Shown here piece after piece: positions 27,777 to 35,060 of a stretch of 64,000 bases of DNA. A program made the position numbers and the translations under genes. Under the pieces are notes generated by a model. That model was not told the DNA's origin. It saw only the letters and a program-made list of their open reading frames with translations, and did not search any database. Numbering within the stretch: the stretch's first letter is position 1; each line of letters opens with the position of its first letter. Location: assembly GCF_043643765.1 (NCBI RefSeq), contig NZ_JBHZSP010000011.1:1-64000 (forward strand), read 5' to 3'. Origin of the DNA: Marinomonas posidonica_A. GTDB lineage: Bacteria > Pseudomonadota > Gammaproteobacteria > Pseudomonadales > Marinomonadaceae.

Positions 27777-28265
27777 TTAAGATGCCATTTCCTTTGCTGT
27801 AGAAATCAACACTGTCATCGCATCATCAATAAGCAGGAAAGTCTCTCTTCCACCTCCCACTTCAACACACCATTTTCCTGATGCATTTCGTTCGTTGTAG
27901 AACAGAGTAACGATAGGACGCTTGTACCGATTGCCATTTTTTAATAGCTTGTAAACTTTAAGAACAGCACCTTCATAATGAAAATCTACCTTGTCCATTT
28001 CGGCTTTTTTCATTTGTTGACTCAATCGAACTAAAGATGACTCTATGGTCGCTTTAACTTCATCCTCGGTGTTCATAGTGAGCCCAGGCTCGACTTGTTT
28101 TGTTGAATCGGTAAATTGAGAGAAATTAGCACCTATATGTCCGACGCCTTCCTTCGACTTAACCCATCCCCCATGTCGTTTTTTAAGCGTTAATGCCCTT
28201 TTAAAACACAATACTGAAAAGATCAAAAGTCCCAAAATAACTAAGGTTATTGTACTGCCATCCAT
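27777..28265 (-). CDS. Membrane-anchored hypothetical protein, 162 aa
   Basis: One N-terminal membrane helix (about residues 6-22) is followed by a basic stretch (KRALTLKKRHGGW) that predicts a cytoplasmic C-terminal domain. That domain is about 130 residues, with mixed strands and helices and no motif that I recognise. The gene lies between the small remnant and the broken integrase, inside the first tRNA-Phe element, so it may be element cargo. Confidence 0.5.
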   Translation of the reverse strand: MDGSTITLVILGLLIFSVLCFKRALTLKKRHGGWVKSKEGVGHIGANFSQFTDSTKQVEPGLTMNTEDEVKATIESSLVRLSQQMKKAEMDKVDFHYEGAVLKVYKLLKNGNRYKRPIVTLFYNERNASGKWCVEVGGGRETFLLIDDAMTVLISTAKEMAS

Positions 28266-28382
28266 GCCTGCACCTCTTGCTTAACTTCAATACATTGTCC
28301 TTCTTACAAATGTATTATTTAACAAATATAATACAAGATGGCTCAAAGACACATCAACCATCAACCAAGCGCTCTAACCACT

Positions 28383-28968
28383 CCACTCTGGGCATTCTAG
28401 AAAGCCCATTCAAAATTTAAATTTCAATGTCGAAGCAAACGAACGTTACGTCAAAGACGAAGAATATGACATTCAATATAAAATCGCTGCAGAACAATCT
28501 GAGTACCTACCCTACTTTTTTGAACTCACGTACCTAATTACTTCAAGAGGTGTTGAAACATTAGACCTCAGAACATCACACATCAATCCTGACCCTATAA
28601 ATGGCGGGATTTTAGTAACTCGCAGAAAGGGAAGTAAGAAAAATTTTATTGAATGAACAGAGCGACTTTATAAAGCTTACCAAGCTGCTGTAAAAATGCT
28701 AAAGGATCACAATGCATACGGTGAAGACGTTCCATTAATCATCAGCTCAACCGGACACAAGCTCAGCATGTCGGGTTTACGAACAGCCTTACACCGCTTA
28801 AAAGATACAATGGAAGAAAGAGGCTTAAAAGATACGTTTTGGACATTACACCTTCTAAAGTCGAAAGGCGTATCAGATGCTGAAAGTGATCATATTGCTG
28901 GCCATAAAACCGAGAGTATGAGGAATAAATACAAGACAAAAATCGAACGATTTAAAGCAGCAAGGTAG
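28383..28968 (+). pseudogene. Tyrosine integrase, broken
   Basis: The readable frame begins near NFNVEANERYVKDEEY and shows phage integrase features: ELTYLITSRGVETLDLR with the first catalytic Arg, RRKGSK, then LHLLKSKGVSD and AGHKTESMRNKYKTK with the final Tyr. Three lesions are visible. The N-terminal domain is missing, a frameshift lies near 28412, and a TGA at 28654-28656 interrupts the protein where related integrases have Trp (a one-base change). It ends 60 bases before a 55-bp copy of the tRNA-Phe 3' end, the usual place for this gene type. Confidence 0.8.
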
Positions 28969-29003
28969 CGTTTGTTCCTAATTAGGAACAAATTAGGCAA
29001 AAA

Positions 29004-29030
29004 AAAACCTGCTTAAAAAGCAGGTTTCCT
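29004..29030 (-). terminator. Terminator beside att copy A
   Basis: AAACCTGCTT pairs with AAGCAGGTTT, with a long T run on the minus strand. It is a diverged copy of the terminator that follows tRNA-Phe at 37724-37750. It was carried with the duplicated tRNA end. Confidence 0.65.
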
Positions 29031-29083
29031 TTAATCATGGTGCCCAGAGACGGAATCGAACCGCCGACACGAGGATTTTCAAT
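29029..29083. repeat. att-type direct repeat, copy A (tRNA-Phe 3' end)
   Basis: These 55 bases are identical to 37750-37804, which includes the 3' 46 bases of tRNA-Phe (CCA, acceptor strand, T arm, variable loop and part of the anticodon arm). Identity stops at 29084. No 5' half of a tRNA is present, so this is the partial copy left by site-specific integration. It marks the border between two tandem elements. Confidence 0.88.
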
Positions 29084-29301
29084 TCTGTATTTAATCTAAT
29101 AACTTCAATAAGTTAAGATGTTTTTTTGTGCCCAACTTTGAAAATTATTTTCCATATAAATCAATAGGTTAGTATTTTTTGTACCTATGCTTTTAGCATG
29201 ATATTGATATTGATTTGAACCATCACAAGAAGATTGCTAATCTTTAGTCAGCAAGGATTGCTACTGAATTGAACCTCTAGACACAGTAAAAGGATGTACT
29301 T

Positions 29302-29589
29302 ATGAACAAAGTAGAAATACAACTACTCGCAGAACAAGCCCTCGGACTCACTCCAGACCAAGCAGACGCCCTGATCGATAGCGGGGAAGATTACGACACC
29401 CCGCTTAAAGAACGCTTTGGTGTCGACCTAGTAACCTTTGGCAGAATCGCTAACGCCCTTATCCCACTAACTCCAGTGATAGAGCAGCCAAAAACACATC
29501 AATTGATACACGCCTTTGTTGAATTCCAAAACGGACGCGGCACGATAATAGCTGGCCAAGCCTTAAATATAACTCCTATCTACACTTGA
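29302..29589 (+). CDS. Hypothetical protein, 95 aa
   Basis: The frame has a good start context (AAAGGATGTACTT before ATG). The first half is helical and acidic (LAEQALGLTPDQADALIDSGEDYD), followed by a segment FGVDLVTFGRIANALIPLTP. I do not recognise the family. It is the first gene inside the second tRNA-Phe element. The gap 29084-29301 before it holds no other gene. Confidence 0.5.
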   Translation: MNKVEIQLLAEQALGLTPDQADALIDSGEDYDTPLKERFGVDLVTFGRIANALIPLTPVIEQPKTHQLIHAFVEFQNGRGTIIAGQALNITPIYT

Positions 29590-29657
29590 GAAAGGAAAAG
29601 TAGCCCTATATTAAAACCTACTATCAATTCCGATAGTGGATTTAGCGAGGAAATATT

Positions 29658-29831
29658 ATGTCAGACGACAAATCGAAAGTCGGATCTCCAGATAACATCA
29701 GAATAGACATTAACGATCCATCTGAAGTAAGAAATTGGTGCAGCTCTTTAGGTTGCACTCAAGGTGCATTAATACTAGCAGTAAATGCTGTTGGTACTTA
29801 TGCATCAGACGTTAGAAAATATCTATCTTGA
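29658..29831 (+). CDS. DUF3606 family small protein
   Basis: This 57-residue protein begins MSDDKSKVGSPDNIRIDIND and continues with EVRNWCSSLGCTQ and LILAVNAVGTYASDVRKYL. This matches the short DUF3606 family (D-K-S-K, then R-I-x-I-N, E-V-R-x-W and AVxxVG). The role is unknown. It is often found near mobile or stress genes. GCGAGGAAATATT precedes the ATG. Confidence 0.72.
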   Translation: MSDDKSKVGSPDNIRIDINDPSEVRNWCSSLGCTQGALILAVNAVGTYASDVRKYLS

Positions 29832-29896
29832 TAATCATTATAGTATGTAAGGAAAAATAAGTGTTGTGATGATTTTTGGATTAAGATCTAAAACTT

Positions 29897-29925
29897 AAAA
29901 AGCCCTCAAATTATGAGGGCTTTTT
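29897..29925. terminator. Bidirectional terminator
   Basis: AAAAAGCCCTCA pairs with TGAGGGCTTTTT, so both strands have a stem followed by T. It separates the plus-strand DUF3606 gene from the minus-strand membrane protein gene. Confidence 0.85.
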
Positions 29926-30484
29926 AATAATGCTTATCTTCAAGTTTATCTTTCAACTTCAGTATGTCTAAAAACTGATCTGCGCCATACAATAAAATTT
30001 TCACTATCAATTTAATTTGAACTAGGCCAAGAAAAACTAAAATTGAAAATGATACACCTTTAAGAACACTTGCATATTGAATAAAGAAATTTATCTTAGA
30101 TAACGCATGATAAAGAAATATCTGTGCAATACAAAAGAATAGAATTATACAACTGACTGTTATAATCCCACTTAAATCTTCGATTTTCTTTACTATATGC
30201 CCAGTACTTTCCCATTTTGGTATTTTTTCTTCCAACTCTTTCTCTGCATCTAATTTCATTAAAGACAGCCAAGCTCCCATGATACCAAAGATAATAGCTG
30301 AAACTGTCGTCATGCTAGCCCCAATAGATGCCTGATCGGAACCCTTAATTTGCATACCTGGCCAAAAAGCTGATACAGAAATGATTAAAAAAATAAATGT
30401 TAGAAAGTAATTAAATCGACGAAGAAAATCATCGTCCGAAATTTTTTTACCAATAAATACAAGAAGTTTATTACCTATAGACAT
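29924..30484 (-). CDS. Four-helix membrane protein of an unknown two-gene unit
   Basis: The 186-residue protein has four strong membrane segments, at about residues 24-42, 54-76, 105-127 and 143-165. A short charged N-terminus, an acidic-basic loop between helices 2 and 3, and a basic cytoplasmic tail complete it. I do not recognise the family. It lies 43 bases downstream of a 387-residue gene on the same strand and shares its AT-rich character. The size and topology resemble membrane effectors of anti-phage systems, but this is inference from layout. Confidence 0.6.
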   Translation of the reverse strand: MSIGNKLLVFIGKKISDDDFLRRFNYFLTFIFLIISVSAFWPGMQIKGSDQASIGASMTTVSAIIFGIMGAWLSLMKLDAEKELEEKIPKWESTGHIVKKIEDLSGIITVSCIILFFCIAQIFLYHALSKINFFIQYASVLKGVSFSILVFLGLVQIKLIVKILLYGADQFLDILKLKDKLEDKHY

Positions 30485-30527
30485 AATATCACCCCCTCTA
30501 TAAGTTAGATTATAGCATATAAACTAA

Positions 30528-31691
30528 CTAAGAATTAAGGAAGCTACCCGCTTTATCAAACAACTTTTTATGAAGATCTAATAGCACTGGAAACTCTCTA
30601 TTTTTCGCTTCAGTTTGGACACTCATCTTATCACTAAACTTTCTATAAGTTTTATCTAGCCAATACTCTTTCGGATCTTTATGGATTTTAAATCCAACAT
30701 TAAAAGCTTCCCCTTCAGAAAACTCTTCAAAATTATTTTCCAACTCAATAATTTCACTTACGTCTAACCCATTAAGAATAGGAATAACAACCTCCATTTC
30801 TTTTCTATTGTCTAAATCATCATTCCCCAACTTAAAATCAGCAAACATTTGTCTAAAATAATTTAGTTTCGAATTGGCATGATTCATAATTTTTTCAGGC
30901 TGTCTAAACTTATAAGTTAACTTATAAATATCTCTAGATTTATCTTTTACGACTTGTAATTCTGGGTCGCCAGTTTCTCTTGACCACTCTAGCCTAGATA
31001 CTAAATTTGAATTTGGTACTCGACCTTCTGTACCTTTTGGCTTTTCTGAGAAAGAAGAACCACCATCTTCTTTCATCAAATAACCAGTTTCGTAATTTAT
31101 ATAAGCATTTAGATAAGCTTTCATTTTAGGAGTAGATACAGGATTTTTATCAGTACCTATATGGCGAAGCTGAACAGGTGCAAAGCGGTTCTTCTCAGGT
31201 ACAAAAATAAAATAAGCCATATATCCTGCAATATCATCATCTGTAAGATTCGCTTTTGCATCGGTAGGCACAACATTTTTTATAGGCTTACTACGTGAGA
31301 GTTTATTAATGCTATTTTTCCCTTTAGCCATCGCAACCCAAAATGCAGCAAGAAAAGTACCTTTATACTCAGTAATGTTGTAACAATAAATCCTAGATGA
31401 GTCTGCAATTCCGCTTGGGCATGTGTTACCAAAAGGTCGATCAGAGTCTACTGCCCACTTCTTAATTTCTCGTAGCAATTCATCTATAAGTAGAGCTTTT
31501 GCAGGTTCATTACGAAGAATTCTTTGTTGATTACCCTGAAGTGTTGACTCATATAACCCACACTTTTCTAATTTATACAAAGACATTTCTATTTCAAAAT
31601 CACTTGATGCCAAGGGATATCCTCCATGATTTGGGATATGAAAATTTAAGGATATGGTTAGTATCTCTATAACCGTTTGATTTGTCATCAT
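30528..31691 (-). CDS. Uncharacterised 387-aa protein paired with a membrane protein
   Basis: The protein is soluble, with no membrane helix or signal peptide, and shows no domain that I recognise. Notable parts are FLAAFWVAMAKG (about 113-124), IAGYMAYFIFVPEKNRFAPVQL (about 153-175) and a helical, acidic C-terminal third. The start is MM at 31691/31688; no clear ribosome-binding site precedes it. The first bases of the gene lie inside an Ogr-type box (31683-31700), so binding there might also affect this gene. With the next gene it forms a likely sensor plus membrane effector pair. Confidence 0.6.
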   Translation of the reverse strand: MMTNQTVIEILTISLNFHIPNHGGYPLASSDFEIEMSLYKLEKCGLYESTLQGNQQRILRNEPAKALLIDELLREIKKWAVDSDRPFGNTCPSGIADSSRIYCYNITEYKGTFLAAFWVAMAKGKNSINKLSRSKPIKNVVPTDAKANLTDDDIAGYMAYFIFVPEKNRFAPVQLRHIGTDKNPVSTPKMKAYLNAYINYETGYLMKEDGGSSFSEKPKGTEGRVPNSNLVSRLEWSRETGDPELQVVKDKSRDIYKLTYKFRQPEKIMNHANSKLNYFRQMFADFKLGNDDLDNRKEMEVVIPILNGLDVSEIIELENNFEEFSEGEAFNVGFKIHKDPKEYWLDKTYRKFSDKMSVQTEAKNREFPVLLDLHKKLFDKAGSFLNS

Positions 31692-31700
31692 TTGAAAACA
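31683..31700 (+). promoter_or_regulatory. Ogr/Delta-type activator box (TGT-N12-ACA)
   Basis: TGT at 31683-31685 and ACA at 31698-31700 are separated by 12 bases, which is the P2/P4 late-promoter element bound by Ogr or Delta about 55 bases before the start of transcription. A stretch of about 31 bases here is shared with 34380-34411. TAATCT at 31741-31746 is a fitting -10 for plus-strand transcription into the gene at 31774. Confidence 0.62.
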
Positions 31701-31773
31701 TTTTATTGACTAAATACTGACAAGCCATGCTTTGGCTTGCTAATCTGGAAGGCGGGTCATTGAGGGAACGAGC

Positions 31774-32010
31774 ATGCAGAGGAAAAGCAGGTCTGATGTT
31801 CGCTGTGAGATCGCAGACGAGGCGATTAAAGAAGAACACTACGACTGGCATCGCTCGGTGGATTTAGCCATCAAGCAGTATAAGGCGTGGGGAGAACACT
31901 CTGTCAGCGAATTGGATGACTTGATTGATATTGTTCGCCGTAAGATTAAAAATGAAGAAAAGCGGAAGTCACAAATAAAGCTAGAACAGTATAGGAAATT
32001 AAGAGGGTAG
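31774..32010 (+). CDS. Small charged hypothetical protein, 78 aa
   Basis: The protein is nearly all helical and very charged, ending in a Lys/Glu/Arg-rich helix (RRKIKNEEKRKSQIK). No family is recognised. GAGGGAA lies 10 bases before the ATG. It is the first plus-strand gene after the Ogr-type box, so it is probably under late control. A 7-bp hairpin (CAAGCCA...TGGCTTG, 31721-31739) lies in its leader. Confidence 0.5.
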   Translation: MQRKSRSDVRCEIADEAIKEEHYDWHRSVDLAIKQYKAWGEHSVSELDDLIDIVRRKIKNEEKRKSQIKLEQYRKLRG

Positions 32011-32070
32011 CTTTTCATCAGCCCAAACATTATAAAAATATCAACATCATTAATTAAATCGAGATTTCAA

Positions 32071-32592
32071 ATGCTATCAAAAATCATACGCTTACTTTTT
32101 CCTTCTAACGTTCAAATTAATTCTATAAAAGCTAATGATAATTTAACAGAAATTGAAAGTGACATGAAGATTCGGACATTGAATGCATATTTTCTAGACG
32201 AATTAGAGATCGAATCAATAATCCCTAAATCTAAGTATACTCTCGTTTTGGCCCACCTAAATCATGAATCAAAATTAACTGATTCAATCATTTCATCAGA
32301 ATTTCAAGTAAATGAAGAAGAAATAAAACATATCAACAAAGTAGTAAGAGATATATATTATAAAGGTTCATGTGAAAAAGCATGGGATGATAATTTCATT
32401 AAATCGCATAAGTCTGGAATAAAAGAAGCAATACTAAGAAGCTCTGGAACTAACAATCACTGTGACTACTGTCGCTCTAGGTTTGATAAGAAAATAGATT
32501 TAAGCATAAATACATTCTTCGATTTCAAAAAAAACTGCATGTGTATTCCGTATAAAAAATCACATTTAGAACCCATTATTACGTTTGATTAA
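32071..32592 (+). CDS. Hypothetical protein with Cys-rich C-terminus
   Basis: The 173-residue protein has a mixed helical body. Near the end it has HCDYC (about residue 130) and KNCMC (about 155), four cysteines that could bind zinc. I do not recognise the family. The AT-rich codon use is unlike the core genes and suggests recent acquisition. It converges on the broken DUF2971 gene. Confidence 0.5.
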   Translation: MLSKIIRLLFPSNVQINSIKANDNLTEIESDMKIRTLNAYFLDELEIESIIPKSKYTLVLAHLNHESKLTDSIISSEFQVNEEEIKHINKVVRDIYYKGSCEKAWDDNFIKSHKSGIKEAILRSSGTNNHCDYCRSRFDKKIDLSINTFFDFKKNCMCIPYKKSHLEPIITFD

Positions 32593-32609
32593 TATCCATT
32601 AATAAATTC

Positions 32610-33384
32610 TTAAGAACTTCGAATTTTTATAGTATTTTTCCCTTCATATGCATCTTTGAATGGAACGTCAAAAGGTAGGTTTTTTTTCAGGTATGATTTT
32701 GCGTTTTCTGTCATACGACAACCAAAAATGATAGATTTAATCCATTCTGGTTGATACTTAACAAGCACAAAATTATCGCCTTTTTTAGCTATCAAACCCT
32801 CCATAGTATTACTAAGCTGGAAACGATATTCTGATTCGTATTTCCAATCATCAAGTTTTAACCTTAACGCCTCCCATATTTCATCTCCGGCGCTATCTTT
32901 ATAATGGTAGCCCGTATGTTGACCTTAGAATGTCGAAAACATCAAACTTGGCTATTTCAGATTCATATCTGACCTTGTCTGCATTGATAAATTCAGAACT
33001 CCATTCGATGCAAAACCCTTTATGAGAATTAGCATAATGAGACCACATAAGATTACTATCCGGCTTGTCCGTAAGACAGTAATATAAATATCTATCAAAA
33101 ACTCTTGATATTTCCTGTTCAACAGCTAAATATTTTTCTTCCCAATCTTCACCTAAAAAATCTCGCTTAAAGTCAGACCTCATTTTTGCATTCATTTCAC
33201 TTGCCAGTTTTTTAAGTTTCGCTCTAGTAGGTCTAATAAAGTCAATTTTCGAATCAAACAAATCATTAAAATTATGTCTATTCGAAAATACTGCATGTGA
33301 ATTAATTAAGTTCTCTATTGATCTCTCATTTTCAAAATTATCACTATAGATTGGGCAATACTTGTAAAGGCTATCAGGTCTCAT
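32610..33384 (-). pseudogene. DUF2971 protein, split by a frameshift
   Basis: The first part (33384 down to about 32930) reads YKYCPIY, FSNRHNFNDLFDSKI, and LMWSHYANSHKGFCIEW, which are DUF2971 landmarks. It stops at 32899. A second frame, offset by one, picks up as TGYHYKDSAGDEIWEAL and then DDWKYESEYRF, the next conserved block of the same family, and runs to 32610. Together they make a normal-length protein of about 255 residues. The break lies near 32930. The family is often carried by mobile elements; its function is not established. Confidence 0.78.
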
Positions 33385-33401
33385 ATTATTCCTTAGTCAA
33401 T

Positions 33402-33926
33402 TTAGCTCAACATCCCAATCAACCTAGACACACCTACACCAATCACACCACTAACCGTTGGGTTTTCAAGGAGCTTCATTAGCATTCCTTTTGCTTCTTT
33501 ATCGCCGGATGCCGCTACTTTTTCAACGAGCTCTTGCATGTTGATGGTGATATTTTGAATGTTGTCGTTACCAAATTGAGCTTGTTGTGTGGTCACTGGT
33601 CCATTAAAAGTAAAATGACTATTTGAGGTAGTTTCTTCCTTTTCCGTTTTCATGATTTTTACGTGCCCTAGGAATGATAACTCCCCCGACAAAGGAGAAA
33701 GAAAGCCTAACGACTTGAGATCACTTTGACCTGCCATGTTTGAAATCATTTTTTTTGAAATCATATAATTCAAATGCACATCAAACATTTCAGTAGGTTT
33801 TTTATTGCTCTCACATACAATGACGCCTAACTTTTCAACTTCAGAAAGATATGCAGACAATGTGAGAATATTTCCATCATCTAACGGGCTTAAGAGCTTA
33901 ACTAGGTATTCTTGATCAATTTTCAT
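33402..33926 (-). CDS. Hypothetical protein with QQAQFGNDN-type segment
   Basis: The 174-residue protein has a helical N-terminal domain that could be winged-helix. A polar linker follows, then FNGPVTTQQAQFGNDNIQNI (about residues 107-126), and then a helical tail (MQELVEKV, KEAKGMLMKLL) ending in a Gly/Val-rich hydrophobic helix. The Gly-Asn-Gln motif recalls short self-assembly segments found before effector domains, but I cannot name the family. It lies one base after the stop of the upstream zinc-ribbon gene and is cotranscribed. Confidence 0.5.
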   Translation of the reverse strand: MKIDQEYLVKLLSPLDDGNILTLSAYLSEVEKLGVIVCESNKKPTEMFDVHLNYMISKKMISNMAGQSDLKSLGFLSPLSGELSFLGHVKIMKTEKEETTSNSHFTFNGPVTTQQAQFGNDNIQNITINMQELVEKVAASGDKEAKGMLMKLLENPTVSGVIGVGVSRLIGMLS

Positions 33927-33927
33927 A

Positions 33928-34326
33928 TTAGAATCGACTCATGTATGAACTACCACTAATAGCCACTCGATCTTTTGATTGAGCCTCTGCAGTGCCAAAA
34001 TTATTTTTGCAGGTTGCACAATTCCACCAACCATCTCTATAGTTTTGCAATCGAATGTTCTTCTTGTCGCTATCATGACACTGCTGGCAAAATGGTCCAT
34101 CTTTCTTTCCACCGTCTATCATCCAGTAAAAAGGAGCTTCGTAAGTTAATTTAGCTTTTTCTTCTAGATCTTCTTCAAGTTTTTTAACTTTCACCTTTAG
34201 GTCCAAGTTCTCTTCTTGAAGCTCAAGCGTCGCTTCCCGAAGCTCCATAATTCTCTCTAGTGCCTCTACTGTGGCACCTTTATCGAGCAAGTCTGAAATG
34301 TCTTTGTATTTAGGTATCACTTCCAT
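33928..34326 (-). CDS. Coiled-coil plus zinc-ribbon protein
   Basis: Residues 20-60 form a coiled coil (LQEENLDLKVKVKKLEEDLEE). A zinc ribbon follows, with FCQQC (about 78-82) and NCATC (about 102-106), giving four cysteines. I have seen this plan in accessory proteins of mobile elements, but its function is unknown to me. It is the first gene of a minus-strand operon that goes on to the 174-residue protein and the DUF2971 pseudogene. Confidence 0.55.
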   Translation of the reverse strand: MEVIPKYKDISDLLDKGATVEALERIMELREATLELQEENLDLKVKVKKLEEDLEEKAKLTYEAPFYWMIDGGKKDGPFCQQCHDSDKKNIRLQNYRDGWWNCATCKNNFGTAEAQSKDRVAISGSSYMSRF

Positions 34327-34381
34327 TACCTCCCTCTAGCTAATCAGACAATAACTTTACTATGTTTTATCTGTGGTCATT

Positions 34382-34399
34382 TGTCATTAGTTGAAAACA
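34382..34399 (+). promoter_or_regulatory. Ogr/Delta-type activator box (TGT-N12-ACA)
   Basis: TGT at 34382-34384 and ACA at 34397-34399 have the exact 12-base spacing of P2 and P4 late activator sites. It lies just upstream of a sigma70-type promoter and a C4/CI-type RNA leader, as PLL does in phage P4. It shares about 31 bases with the box at 31683. Confidence 0.68.
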
Positions 34400-34405
34400 T
34401 TTTTA

Positions 34406-34434
34406 TTGACTTCTTTTTCCTACCATCCTATCGT
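34406..34434 (+). promoter_or_regulatory. Sigma70-type promoter of the immunity leader
   Basis: TTGACT at 34406-34411 and TATCGT at 34429-34434 are 17 bases apart. Transcription from here would run through the target hairpins and the C4-type RNA into the gene at 34671. It corresponds in position to PLE of phage P4. Confidence 0.55.
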
Positions 34435-34461
34435 TTACGTGTGTTGGCAAAATCCAACATG

Positions 34462-34477
34462 AGAGTTTGGAAGCTCT
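34462..34477 (+). ncRNA. Upstream target hairpin (seqA-like)
   Basis: AGAG and CTCT flank an eight-base loop TTTGGAAG. The loop is identical to that of the hairpin at 34619-34634, and seven of its bases are complementary to CTTCCAA at 34592-34598 in the C4-type RNA. Confidence 0.68.
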
Positions 34478-34502
34478 GAATTTAAGAGAACGCACATCAC
34501 CG

Positions 34503-34520
34503 CCGCGTTGCGGTTTTTTT
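34503..34520 (+). terminator. Terminator within the leader
   Basis: CCGC, GTT and GCGG are followed by seven T. It lies between the first target hairpin and the C4-type RNA, where premature termination would block expression of the downstream genes. Confidence 0.7.
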
Positions 34521-34540
34521 GTGCCATAATGCAAGCGTTA

Positions 34541-34620
34541 TGGTGGCTGTGTGTGGTGAGGCCTTGTGCCTGCCAGGTTCTCTTGACTGGTCTTCCAACT
34601 CTGCACGCAGTCACCACCCA
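34541..34620 (+). ncRNA. C4/CI-type antisense immunity RNA
   Basis: The segment begins TGGTGGCTG and ends CAGTCACCACC, which pair to close it (one G-U). The interior has the GTGAGGCC-TTGTGCC arm, TCTTGACTGG, and TCTTCCAACTCTGCAC, as in C4 RNA of phages P1/P7 and CI RNA of P4. In those phages the processed RNA of about 80 bases pairs with target sequences on either side of it and causes early termination. CTTCCAA at 34592-34598 is complementary to the loops of the hairpins at 34462 and 34619, so all parts of the system are present. A family covariance search would settle the assignment. Confidence 0.7.
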
Positions 34621-34634
34621 TGTTTGGAAGCATG
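34619..34634 (+). ncRNA. Downstream target hairpin (seqC-like)
   Basis: CATG and CATG close a loop TTTGGAAG, the same eight bases as in the hairpin at 34462. It lies directly after the C4-type RNA and 37 bases before the first regulated gene. Confidence 0.68.
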
Positions 34635-34670
34635 AGTAGTGGCTTAAACTTCTATCAAGAGATTTAAACC

Positions 34671-35060
34671 ATGAATAACACTATTGTTCGTTCACAGCAC
34701 CACCACGTCCTTTTGCCGTCTATCGGCTCCCGCTTTGCTCCATCACCCTATAAAATTGGCATTGGCCGCATCGTCGCGGTTTGCGTCGAAAGCGACGAAC
34801 CACTCTTTGTGCAAACGCCGAATGGCGCCATCTTTTCTATCGGCGGTTTGTCCGATCGACAAAAGCAACAACTCCTTACCCTGTTACCCGATCTCATCCA
34901 TACCCGTGTCCGCTTTCAGTACAGTCGACAAAATGACCTTGGCCAAGCAGTCGATGCGATATTTCAAACCCTGCTCATCGAGGGCGACACCCGCCACAGA
35001 GCCAGCTCAGTCGTGTTTAATACCGGATTTAACAACATGCAAGGAGTACAGCATGGGTAA
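34671..35060 (+). CDS. Hypothetical protein under C4-type control
   Basis: The 129-residue protein has no membrane segment or motif that I can assign. It includes YKIGIGRIVAVCVESDEPLFVQTPNGAIFSIGGLSD split between two likely beta strands (about residues 26-62). It is the first gene after the immunity leader, in the position of kil/eta in P4 or icd/ant in P1. Its end overlaps the next gene by eight bases. Confidence 0.6.
   Translation: MNNTIVRSQHHHVLLPSIGSRFAPSPYKIGIGRIVAVCVESDEPLFVQTPNGAIFSIGGLSDRQKQQLLTLLPDLIHTRVRFQYSRQNDLGQAVDAIFQTLLIEGDTRHRASSVVFNTGFNNMQGVQHG

Noticed and set aside
29924..31691. Kiwa defence system (KwaA-KwaB)
   Set aside because: A four-helix membrane protein next to a larger soluble one recalls Kiwa. 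The gene order is the reverse of Kiwa and I see no feature that identifies the soluble protein as KwaB, so the pair is left unnamed.
34435..34617. A 60-residue minus-strand reading frame across the immunity leader
   Set aside because: The region is explained by the structured antisense RNA and its targets on the plus strand. The frame has no ribosome-binding site or family character.
34529..34639. A 36-residue plus-strand frame inside the C4-type RNA
   Set aside because: It covers the same bases as the RNA, so its apparent conservation would follow from RNA structure. No ribosome-binding site is seen.
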